A stretch of DNA of 64,000 nucleotides. Source: Osmia lignaria lignaria (lineage: Eukaryota > Arthropoda > Insecta > Hymenoptera > Megachilidae). Where the stretch lies: the NCBI RefSeq assembly GCF_051020975.1, contig NC_135040.1, positions 3,031,501 through 3,095,500 of the forward strand, read 5' to 3'. The stretch's first letter is position 1. Each line of letters begins with the position of its first letter. A program made the translations under genes and the position numbers. Below, in pieces: positions 37,488-49,700 of this stretch. The notes below the pieces were generated by a model. It did not search any database. It had not been told where the DNA came from and saw only the letters and a list, made by a program, of their open reading frames with translations.

Positions 37488-40400
37488 TCAATCCGTGTTT
37501 AATATTAAGCAGACTCCCTGTAGCACCCAGTGTGATATGTGTTCACTGGTAGCAAGATTCGCTTCGAACACCAAACCAACTCCCATCGCGTTTCTTCGAT
37601 TGGATGTCGTGTACACCGGTGTTTTGAAAGTATTCTACGATTCATAAACTCGGTTATCGAATGTCTATAAAACAGCCTGTGATTTGATTAATTAATGCGA
37701 TACCTGAAGCCTGATTCTGTGAGCTTCGACGGGTACTACTATAAGTACAGGTAATTCTTCAACTAGGATCTTTGGGTGCGACCTTTTCAGACATTGTTCC
37801 TCAAGGTCCCATCTGGCACCTTCCAGATACAAACCACTCACGTAACAACCCTATAGAGAAAAATATGAATAATTAAAAAGAAATTATTCAAGTTCATTCT
37901 AAGGGAAAATTGATCACGTACCTCGTCGGGTCTGTCTTCTATCTTCTCCGGTATAGTATATCTTGATACAGCTGTGTACATGAGAGAGTGATCGAGGGAC
38001 CAATTATTTCTGCGACAGGACATTTGGATAAGGGCTGCCAGGTACGTTTCCGGTATGTGTAGACCGGCTAACCAGAGAACTATTGGCTCGTTTGTGCCCG
38101 CCTGAGATATAAGGAAAAGATTCGTCAGTGATGGAAATAAAATATTGTTTCAATAATAATTTACCCAATTATTATATTGTTGTATTCTTTTCTCAAAATG
38201 CTCCATCCATCCAGCAAGAGTTTTCTTGGTATCTGGTGCTAGTTTGGCCCACTGTTTTGGTAGTACACCATTGTACACAGCTGTAGAAATACTTTCCAGG
38301 GTGGTATCCATACCGATTTCTCCAGCAACAGCCTATAATTTTGTGCAATTTCAATATACAATTTACTTGAATAATTAAAACTCGAAAAGCCACCTTTCTT
38401 AGTTGAGTTAGAGTTCTCTTCATTGTACGAATTAGCTTGTTGAATCTTTCCAATTCTTGGAAAAGTACGATAATGGTTGGAGTGACAGAAATCCCATAAT
38501 TTTTCTTTATTTTAATGATATCGAATTCTGTAGGGACTTTGTTTAATATTTCGTTCGCCATATTGTCGATAAACTCGTCCTTGCTTATTCCAGTACCACT
38601 TACTTCTAAAATATTAAAATTTTTAATTGCATTTTTAACTTTTCATCATGTATCATAGATTTAACGTTGACCAAGCTAATTAAAATTAATTGTTGAAAGA
38701 TTGTATTATAAATAATGTTTGAAAATGAATAAAAGTGTGCTTACCAGTTTGTGGTTGCAACTCTATGAGATTGCTCCACATTTCTTTCACCGCATAGGTG
38801 AAGTACCCAATTTCAGCGTTTGGATGGAGTCCAAAAACCTCTGGAGTGTTCACCAAGGGTAGTTCCTTGATGAAATTCAGGTAATCATCGTACTCTCCTT
38901 CCGGTGGTATCACGTAGTCCACGCGTTCGTCGCGGTAGAAGTGGAAAGGTTGAAATTTGTCGAACAGAAAGTCTCCGAAGTACTCGTCCATGTAAGTTTG
39001 GGAAACTCGACGATCGTAATTGTCTATCACTCTTCCGCCGTACATCACCTAACGATTTTAAAAAGAATAGAAAAATTTAAGAATCTCGATTCTTCCTAAC
39101 GCACCTCCCCTATTAAATATTTCAAGCTGTTCCAAGGAATCCTGATCTCTTTCGTCGACAATGCCTTGGTTAGATAGGTATTCAAAATTGTGGTGCAAAC
39201 ATTGAAGTCTGACTCGTTGAAATCGTAATTTATATTCCAACCAATCTTGTCGTATCGTCTTCTCTCCTGAACAACGGCGTGATAGAAAGCCAATACATAA
39301 ATCAAGTGCTTGTAGGCAGAATGCGGACAGCTTTCGATCAGCTGGGGTGTCATCTTCAGATAGGTGTTCTCAAGGTTCAGTTTCAATCCGCTTGGTGGTT
39401 CGGTGACCACTGAAAATTGATAAATATTTGTAGGAGAGGAGAGAAAAAAGCGTTTCGTCTCGGGATCGTCTGTCAGACTCGTCCAGTGAGGCTAACAACA
39501 GACGATCCCTGCTCCAGACACCTATCATACTGCAATTCGGAAATTTATATTATTCTAATTGCATGCCGGGCGACCGCTAGCGAGAACGCTGTCATCTCGC
39601 CGACCACCTAGCGGTCCCCGGCCCGAACTAAAGGCGTCCGGGGAGACGAAACCCTCTCCCCCCTCCACTAAACGCCTACATATTTCAATAATTTTAATTG
39701 CATTCAACATTGTCTAATTGTCGTGTAAAACCTTTCAATGATTGTTGTAATATTCCAATTGGAAAATTTGGCGTTGGATCGGTGGTTAACCAGAGACGAA
39801 AATCAGGATGGGGTTTCCCAACGTTTTCCAATAACTTCTCCAGTTCCCTGGTGAAACTCAAAAGCAAGTGGCAATTTTGAAACATCAACCACTGTCCTCT
39901 GTTCACGGCTATTTCTAACAGCTCCACTGCGATCTGAAAGATCAGAAAAAATGAAAATGTAGGAGAGAAAAAGGCAGTGGGGCTGACAACAGACGATCTC
40001 TGCCCCAGACACCCCATCATACCGCAATTTGGAACGCACGCGGGGCGACCGCTTGCGAGAACACTGATCCACCAATCATCTCGCCGCCACCTAGCGGTCC
40101 CCAGCCCGAACCAAAGGCGTCCGGCGAGACGAAACCCTTCCTTCCCACCACTAAACGCCTACATTAATTTATAATTAACGTGATATCTATTTAATAGAAA
40201 CGACTAGTTCGGTAGGCCTGCCCCAGACACCTATCGTACCGCTCTTCGGAACTTATATACATCCGAACGGCATGCCGGGCGAGCGCTTGCGAGAGGCTCC
40301 GTTCAATCTCGCCGCCATCTAGCGCTCCCCGGCCCGAACTCAAGGCGTCCGGGGAGACGAAACTCTCTCCCCTCCACTAAACGCCTACAAAAGATTGCCA

Positions 40401-40764
40401 AGAAACGATGGTTAACTGATCTTACCTTCTCCTGGCCTTGTCCAAGAGACAGGTACTTGAATTTTCCTCCTCCGCAACCGTACCCATCCGCCAGTTTCAT
40501 CAGTTCCGATGATGGATCCGAACCAGGACTCAGGATGAAAACAATGGGCATTGTTGGTGTGCTTTGTTCGAAGATCAGTTCGAAACTTATATGCGGAGGA
40601 GTAATGAATTCTTCTCCCATGATCTCGCTTATGTAATTGACGATGCCTCGATAAACACGATCGATACGGAAACATCGTATCAACATCAGTTTTTCAAAAG
40701 GTTTCAACTTCGATGAATAATCCAGAGGATAGTTCTCGGATTCTGGGGCATCGCTGTCGTACCA
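37488..40764 (-). CDS. DNAH10: DNAH10 AAA6 and C-terminal domain
   Basis: Exons 40426-40764, 39732-39933, 39105-39409, 38745-39048, 38394-38605, 38165-38332, 37922-38101, 37704-37850 and 37488-37634 (stop). Landmarks are KLMLIRCFRIDRVYRGIVNY, STPTMPIVFILSPGSDPSSE, LTTDPTPNFPIGILQQSLKG, GWNINYDFNESDFNVC, LANTPEVFGLHPNAEIGY-type sequence (here LVNTPEVFGLHPNAEIGYF), GLYLEGARWDLEEQCL and TSNRRNAMGVGLVFEA. The last residues are VCLILNTD. The introns after 40426 and 39732 hold repeat copies of the TGTAGG family. Confidence 0.96.
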
Positions 40765-43700
40765 CTAAAAAATGAAACACCCCTTTCTTCGTAAATTCAA
40801 CAGAATCATCTTCGATCACCCACCTTCTGCCACTCTTCAAGTTGTTCCTCCAGCTCGTTAGGGAGTTGTCCAAAAACATCGGGAAAGTCATTGCTCAGTT
40901 TAAGTACATCCGCCCATCCAGTCGCTGGTAACCAGTCGGTGGGGTTGATTTTCGACGCTTTCTCCAACGCGATACTACCCTTCACGAAGAAATCCAACTC
41001 TCCTTGAGTAAGCTTCTCCTGATCCTGTTCCAATTTAATACAGATTTGGAAAGAAAAGAGCAATTTGTGCCTCTCAAAGATGCCTGTGCAACCATAGTCG
41101 TACACGTTCTTCGTCAGCATAGGAATGATGTTCTTCAGGCGTTGCTGAAGAGTTGGGTCAGGCAGCGCTTTTCTCAACGAATAAATGAATACTTCCACGT
41201 AACTGATTAAAGAGTACTGATACATGGAATTCACCATCGCCATGTCCGCCAAAACGAAGAACAATATTGCTCCTCGTTTAGCTACTGGTCGATAACCGTC
41301 TCGAAGCTTGTTCACGTCTGCGGCGGTCACCTCGCCCAGATACAATTTTGTCATCACCTCGTAGGCACTTGATTTCGTGTTTTCCAATGTTTCCACCAGC
41401 TCGATGTTATCCAGCATGTTGCCTTTGTTCGAGGCAATTTCGAGTAACAAGCTGTCCTCCAATTGTTGAAGTAGATTCTTGTTCTCGCTGGTTTCTATGA
41501 TCAGATTTTCGCGTTGTTCCTCGATGTCTGGCCTCTCTGTTCGGACGACCACTGATAATAGCTGGTCTTCAAGACCCTAAAAGTGGCGACAGTCAATATG
41601 TTTGAATTTTAACACTTTGAACGCCGCGGTACCCATATATGGGTGATGCTTGAATTTCAATAAAAATCCATCAATTCTTTGATTTACTTAATTACTTGCA
41701 ATTGTGGATAAAAATATAATGAAATATTTTAAAAATAATATACATAAGATTTGGGAAGATTTTCAATGGTTTTAGCGTGGCAGTCAAAGTGTTAAATGAA
41801 AAATAAAGAGTGGACTAACCCCTATGGTCACCATATAATTAATGATAGTAGCCTTAGCGTATAAAGCAGGATCGAATATGGGATTGGACATCTTCGTGGT
41901 CAGATATAGCCGGAACTTTGGATCGTAATCTACTTCCTTATCACCGAGGAGGACAAACATTCTACCTCCAGACACTATACAATTAAATTTCACGTTAATT
42001 ATTGAGAGAGAAAGTGAAGCTTAATCGATTACCTTGGATGTTTTTTGATAGAACATTATCTAGAACAGGATCGACCTCGTCGACGTCTTGAAACAAGACT
42101 GGTAGACCGTATTTTATCGCCAGTTCCACTTGTTTTAAGAAATCAGCATCTATGAAGGATAAAATTTTCAAGTTCTTCTTTTGTTCCTTCTTTTTTATCC
42201 AATTCAATGCCTGTTGCTGCGGGTCGATGCACAGAGGGAATCTTGACGCTCTCGTGGTCAGGATCCCATTTTGTACGGACAATTCATCGGGAGGTAAACC
42301 TTCGGAAGTCCAGCTGGAATAAATGTAGGTCAATTAAGATCTCGTTAAGTGATCTAAATGGATAAGTTGATCAAAAGTACCCTTGAGCCTATTTTATTGA
42401 GCTATACATAATTTTATAGCTTATCAAAAAAAAAACTGGTGCACACCAAGTTTCAACCCTGTATCTCAACCGAGAGGGTAGTTACAGGATAAGAAAGAGA
42501 AACTGATTTTCCTTATTTAATGGTATTCAAAAAATCTGAAAAAATTCTAGAACATTCTAGATAAGTCTCTTTATGATTGTGAATTTTTTCAGATTTTTCG
42601 ATTCCGAATCCTAGACGTGAAAAATTAAAAACGCAAAAAAGCGTCGAAAAATTGAGATTTCGAATAGAAGCTTTCGAGACATTAGATTTTTACTTTTACA
42701 GTAGTTAGATATTAGCATGACTGGTGTCCACAATTTTTTGTAGATTTTTCAGTCTGGTGCGCCGTGTTTAAAAAAATCAAAAACCGATATTTTCGACATA
42801 TTTCCTAATGTGTTAGGAAATAACTATCTCTCGGTTAGGATATAGGGTTGAAACCTGGTGTACAACAATTTTTTTTTGCTAAGCTATAAAATGATATATA
42901 GCTCAATAAAATCGGCTCGATGCCACTTTTGACCATCTTAGACTGCTATACCCTTTCATCATCTTACGTGCTGATTTGAACGTCGTTGCTCAATTGACTC
43001 TCAATTCGAAAAGTCTCCGTGAAAGGAATCTTTTTCTCGATTACACTGTTCTTCCAATCTTCGTAGAGCATTTTATTTCGATACTCGTAAGAGAAGGGAG
43101 CGCAATAAGCAAGAAATCCAGCCGAGAGGACACAATCACCGACGATCTTCACAATTTGTTCGTGTAAGTTTTCCAATTCCTTCTTCCACCGTTCGTTCTC
43201 CGAAGATAAGCCGTTGATTAATTTATCAGCGGCTATCAAGCGTCTTTGAAGAACATCCGTTTCCTCTTGCAGCTTTTGTCTCTCCTCCATCGCTTTCTCG
43301 TATTTTGCGTTCAGTTCGGATATCGCTTTCTCGAGCTTCTTCAATTCACGCTCTTCCCTTTCCAAGGCTTTTCGAGCGCGTTCCGATTCCGCTTCCAACG
43401 CTTTTACGCGTTCTATTTTCGGTTTAACCTGGCATAAAGGTGTTAATTAGATCCGTATTGGCAGACAGTGGCGGCTCGTAGCTAAAATTAGTGGGGGTGC
43501 TGCTCCAGAAAATTTGTAGCCTTTGTTTTAAAAACCAGCACTACGGGAGGGACAGTGCTCTCTCTACTGCGCAGCTTCGCGCGCAGCTCCCTATGTGCGC
43601 ATGCGCACACAGTCCAACGCCACGCCGCTGGAACTAATTGTAAGTCCACAGTTCCATACAAAGATTCTTGTATCTTTTTCATAAACTGGGGGATGGCTAC

Positions 43701-46700
43701 TGACATTAAGCTTAAGGATTATATATTGTACAAGTATAAAGAAAGAATTAAAGAAAAAAGGACTCGTTATATTAAATGTTATCGATAATATCAAGTGGAC
43801 ATAGAGGGTGCTGCAGTTCCACAGTGCCTATACGCGAGCCGCCACTGCTGGCAGGTGTAAATTTTCTTTCTTCTACCTCTCTGTAAACGGCACAGTAGTC
43901 CAACACAGCGATTACAAACTTGTACAATCCGAATCCAGCTTTACTGATCGTCTCCATTTGATCCAGTTTAGTGGTCTTCTTCAGGTGAGCCTTAACCGAT
44001 TGCTGTTGCTTAAGAGTGATCTTATCGCAGTTCATTTCTTGAAGTATCCTCAGGAACGCGGGATCGCTCATCATTCCTTTAGCACCTTTCCAAGATATGT
44101 CTTTCACACCTCGTAACATTGCCACGCATTCCGAGACTATCTGCACCGGTTCAGGCGGAGTTGCGAAAGATCTGAATTATAAATTATATTTTATATCAAT
44201 TATTATTAGCCAACCCGTGTCTAAGATTGAAAATCTTGAGAAGGGGGCTATAGCATTTAGATTTTCTGAAAGTTGTCGAAAAAATTCTTGCACCATTATG
44301 TTTAGTGGATCAAAATCTCAACGAATGGCCGAAACAAATTTTTTTTTTGCCTCTTCCGGTAAGACCGGAAATGACCGAAAAAGGGTTGACTCTAGAATGA
44401 AGCTCGCTCTAGTTCACTTTAGCTTGATTTAGTCGGAGGAGAGGAAATAAATGAGACATACCTTATTTCGGTAATATCCGCTTTCTCCAGTTCGCTCAAA
44501 GCCGCCCTAGCAGCGTCAAGGGCCGGTTGAGCCTCGGCCAACACTTGTTTCGCTTCCGTTTCTTCTTTATTAATAACCTTCTGTTGATCTTCTATCTCCT
44601 TCCTCTTCTCCTCGCTCAGTTTCTTCTTCTCCATCGCAATATCCGTGCTTTCACCAATGGAAGTCAATAATTGCTCGCAATTCTTCGTTTGATCCGCTAC
44701 TTTAACCCTTTGTACCGCCAGAATCTCATTCAGATCGTTCAGCGTCACCGAAGCCTCGGCAATTTTCTGTATACCTTTTTATTTTCACCCACGTAAAAAT
44801 AATGAATTCTTTGTCTGTTAAAAAAAAAAAACAGTTTTTATAAATACCTCCAGAAAGACGATCACATTGGGAATTTATATAATCCTTCGTCTCCACTAAT
44901 AAATTCAGATAAGAATTGATGAAATCTAGGTAATGTTTCGGTGTTACGTAGTTTCTTCTGCGCAATTTCGTCTGGAAATCAATTGTATATTCACGGACGG
45001 TCTTGTGAACGTACACCATGTGTTGAACCAACTGTTCTGTATAGTCTTGCGGTACATTTGGATTCTGAAATGCGTAAAAATTAGAAGAAGCGTTTGAAAT
45101 GAGATTGTTTCAAACGCGTACATCTCTGAGAGTAACGTTAGCCACGGCTACCAGTGCCTGCTCAGGCCATGGAAATATCCAGTCTATGGTGGTGCTGTTC
45201 ACCAGACCAGGATAATTACGGCACCTTGTTCTAAGAGCATCTCCGGATGGACTCATGGACAAAGCGATACGCAAGTTTTCCAAGCTAGTTTTCACGAAAT
45301 ATGCCCACACGCTTTCCCTGAAAGAAGGAAGGAAATTTATTACCATTCGCTTGGTTTATTAACACTTTGACTGCCACGCTAAAACCGTTGAGAATTCCTG
45401 TATATTATCTTTAAAATACTTCATTACAATTTTATCCATATTTTCAGGTATTTAAGTGGTACCTCGGTATACGACCTTAATCCGTTTCTGATGTTTGGAC
45501 TTATACCGAATAGGACGTATACCAAACCAACCTTTCCTATAAGATGTAATGTAAAAATGATTAATCCGTTTTTATGTAAAAAAAAACTTCTATTGGTATT
45601 ATATCTACATTAATTTTTCCTCTTTTATTCAAGAGCATCCCTTTTGTATGTAAGAGTACTAACCACTAGGGAAGTGGTTCACATTACAATATTCACATGA
45701 TATTGTAATAATTTAACAAATTTACTTATTGTCACTCTATGACAAATTGTAAATTAATACATTAAAAAAAAAACATTTCCTCGCAAAATTCACACAAAAA
45801 ATTTATGTCGTATACCGAGATACCACTGTATTTCCAATTAGGTAAATCAAAGAATTCCTAATAATATAAGTGATGGATTCCTATTGAAATTCAAGCGTCG
45901 CCCATATATGTCTGACCTGGCAGTCAAAGTGTTAAAATCAAATTACACTTCACTTTGTGACACCAAAACCAGCCTCCTTCGCAGCATTCCTGCAAGAGTT
46001 TACAATTTCATCCTTGTCTTCGTCGGTGAAGAGAGACGGTACCACTCCGGTCATCAGCATATTGTTCACCAGCTCCAAAAAGCTTTCGTTGATGATATGA
46101 GACGAAGTGAAGACGAACACTATCTTCTGATTATTAACGCCCACCATATTGTAAAGATTCTTCATGTCCTCCCGAAACGAGGCTTCGTTGTAACCACGCG
46201 TTAAACTAATTTCGAAGGTTCGATAACCAGCCGCATAGGAGGCTAGGTTTATCACCGATCTCTTCCCACTTCCCCCGATACCGATCACTAGCACGTGACC
46301 CCGGTGCATCCTGAGTGCACGGTGCACTCTGGTCAAGTGATCGAGCGCATCGTTGAAGAGGACCATGTGCAGAATTGTCGCATTCCTCTCGTTGTAGTCT
46401 TCAAAAATCTGCTCGCAGATTAATTAATTAATTAATTAATTAATTAATTAATTAATTATCGTCATTTGATTAGTATATAAATTCTCTTCAACTATCACCT
46501 CGAAGAATAAATTATACACAGCTTCGTAATCCAGCAAGTCTTCGTAAAATCGTGGTTCATCTTCGTTAATCGCATTTCTAAAATCACCAAACAATAAAGG
46601 ATCCCTCATGGCATAGGCGACCGTCTCAGAATCCTCTTCCTCCCATCGCTCTTCGATCTTTTCCTTTATGTATCCATCTACCAGATCTTTGTCCTAGAAT

Positions 46701-49700
46701 CGACGATGTTTCATATTAAATCGTCAAATATATTATTCAAGAATATGTTACCTCTTTACTGATCAGACGGTCACATATGACCCTGGTAAACTCGTTTCTC
46801 CAGAGCCTGACGATCTGTTTTACCGACGATAGATAATCGGGATGACTTTGCAGAAGTCCTGCAGTGATCCTCGACAAATCTCTCATGTTGAAGATGTAGT
46901 GAAATTTGCTTGGCGTTGGAAGCAGTTCCTTCGTGATAATCTAAGATCAGCAGAAGAAATGATGTACGGTATAAAATAAAGAAGATCGATGAAGTTTAGA
47001 AAGGAGGAAGAACCTGATAGAGGTTCAGCGTGATTTGCACCAGGTCAGCGGCGATTGCTTGCACTTCCTCCGAGAATATTTGCAAGTGTCCGGATAAAAT
47101 ACTTCTGTAAATATAATCGAGAGTTTCGTCGGAGGGAAAGGTGACGTTGTATACAGAGAACATGGAGATAAATCGGGGATCCACTTCGTTTCTACCACCG
47201 CCAGGTTTCCCCATTGCTGCCAGGTAACCTGGGAAACAAAATCGTATAATAGATACTTTTATTCTATGTGCAATTTATTTATGTAAGCGAACGTACACAT
47301 GTCGTTCATGTACTTGAACGATAGATCCTTTTCCCGATCGTAGAATCCTCCTTTTTCGAACAGGAATTTCAGCAAAGCGATCGGCTGCTGAGTGCCATAA
47401 GTGTCCACCAATGGCATGTTCATGTCGTCGATGAATAGCAGCAACTTTTTTCCAGGCGGTGGACCATAAATTTCTCTCGTTCGTTTCTCTACAACTGCTT
47501 CTATATTTCTCTGCACGTCCATCGAACTCGTTCTCGACGAGAAATTGATCAAAAGCTGTTTCTGTTCGGGAGAAAAATAAAAAGATGCAGTTTCTATTTA
47601 TCTTCGAAATAGAAATTTCTTCCTGCAGATGCTTACGTATTTATCTGTACTCAAATTTCGAAGGAATTCATTGATTATCGCAGTTTTCGAGGTACCCGTT
47701 TCTCCGACCAAAAGTGCTGGTCTGTCGAGATCGCTCATGGTTTGAATGAACCATATGGCTCTCGAAGTATCAACGGTTGGGACTAAAATTTCCGAAAAAT
47801 GTTTCTCTCTGTCGTGAACGTATTCGGGGACCAAAAATCGCCATGGAATCCAAATATTCTTGTTTAAGTCCAGGTAATAGTCGTACAGTGTGCTCTCAGT
47901 CACGGGGATGTACCCTAAATTGTCATTTTTTTGAGATTGAGATTTTTGGAGATTGAAACTGGCGGACTGTCACTTGGGAAAAGGTTTCCCAGGTCTTTGT
48001 GTTTTCAAGGGCTATATATCTTGTTCGATCGAACTCGAGGGCTGGCAATAAAAGGGACTATTGCCAGAACCTCGGTTTGGTCGAAGGAATAGCTAAGCGC
48101 CAGGGCTAGTCCTCGAAGGCAAAGGGTTATTTTTCCCCCCTTCCAATTTTCTTGTGGCCAACCGTTTAATTTCGACGGAAAAACGGTAGAAGGTACCGGA
48201 CCAGTCGCCACGAGCACTACGCACGCATTGCACCATTATTAGCCAACCCGTATCTAAGATTGAAAATCTTGAGAAGGGAGCTATATAGCACTTAGGCTTT
48301 CTGTCACTTTTGTACAGGCCAAACGGTAAGAGTTATCGAAAAAATTCTTGCGCCATTGTGTTTAGTGTGTAGCAGTCGAGAAAACAAACTGTGTTTCGTC
48401 TCGGGATCGTCTGTCAGACTCGTTAGTGGAGTTGACGACAGACGATCCCTGCCCAGATACCTATCATACCGCGGTTCGAAACTTGTATTTATTTGAACCG
48501 CATGCCGGGCGACCGCTAGCGAGAACGCTGTCACCTCGCCGCCACCTAGCGGTCCCCAGCCCGAACTCGAGGCGTCCGGGGAGACGAAACCCCCTCCACT
48601 AAACGATTGCGACAAGTGGGTAAAAATCTCAACGAATGGCCGAAAAAGCGTTGGCTCTAGAACGAATCTCGCTCTAGTTCACTTTAGCTTGTTATTTGTT
48701 ATCAGGTGTCTAAATCCTTATGCACCTAGGTCACATTCTAAAAAACTTACGTATGGTCGCTGGTTTCTCGACGGTATCTTGAACCAGCATAAAACCAGCA
48801 GTCTTTTTCACGTATTCGTCGAAACGTGGTTTCTCATTGATAACCAAAGTTGCTCCCAGGGACCAATAACAAGCTTGAATGTACATCGCTTCGATAATTT
48901 CCTTTCTATCGAACAATGGCTCTATCACAGTCATTTCGTCTCCTTCGTTTTCAATCATAGGAGATGCCTTGTCTGAGATCTCCAGAAGACTGTCGAACAC
49001 GTAACATAGTTGAGTTACCTGAAATAATTATTCCATACTTTTCTTATTTAATTATCCTGAAACTTAAAGCGAATTCGTCAATCGCTTCTCGTTCGCCCTA
49101 CAAAGATCGTCCGCGTAACCGAAGCAAAGTCTAGACATTGCAATTTGCCTGCTCATTAATTTCGAACTCGCCATAAAAAGGCGAGTTAATTAGCGTATAA
49201 AGGTCTAATTGTTACCATGTTTAAGCCGGTTTGCGGTATGATCATCTTAAGCGGCGTGACCGCCTGCAGGCCAAGCATTCCTTCTATAATGAGCTTGATC
49301 GCCCCGTCAATGTATTTCTCGTACATTCCACTCAACAATTCTCTATCCGATTCGATCTTGCCCCGCATCCATTTCTCCATGTACGGATGATAACCCAAGT
49401 TCTTTGGATCTACGTAGACCATTCCTGCTCTGGATACCGTGGCCGGTGAGGCGTACTGCAGGTCCCCTACCTTTTAATGATAAATTCATTGAAAATTTAT
49501 CATTATCGTGGGACATTCATCTAATTTATATACTTCGAATAATAGACTGCAATGATTTTGCATCTTGATCCTTTCTTGATTCGCCAGAGTAAGCAGTTTA
49601 TTATCGTCCATCACGGAGTTCATATTCTCGATCCATAAAGCATCCACATCACCGTCGAACAAAATATATTTTCGTTCGTCTTTACCAGTGCCCATAGGTT

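Noticed and set aside
43555..43788. 77-codon frame inside the hAT-like element
   Set aside because: Too short for a transposase and lacking any hAT or zinc-finger motif.
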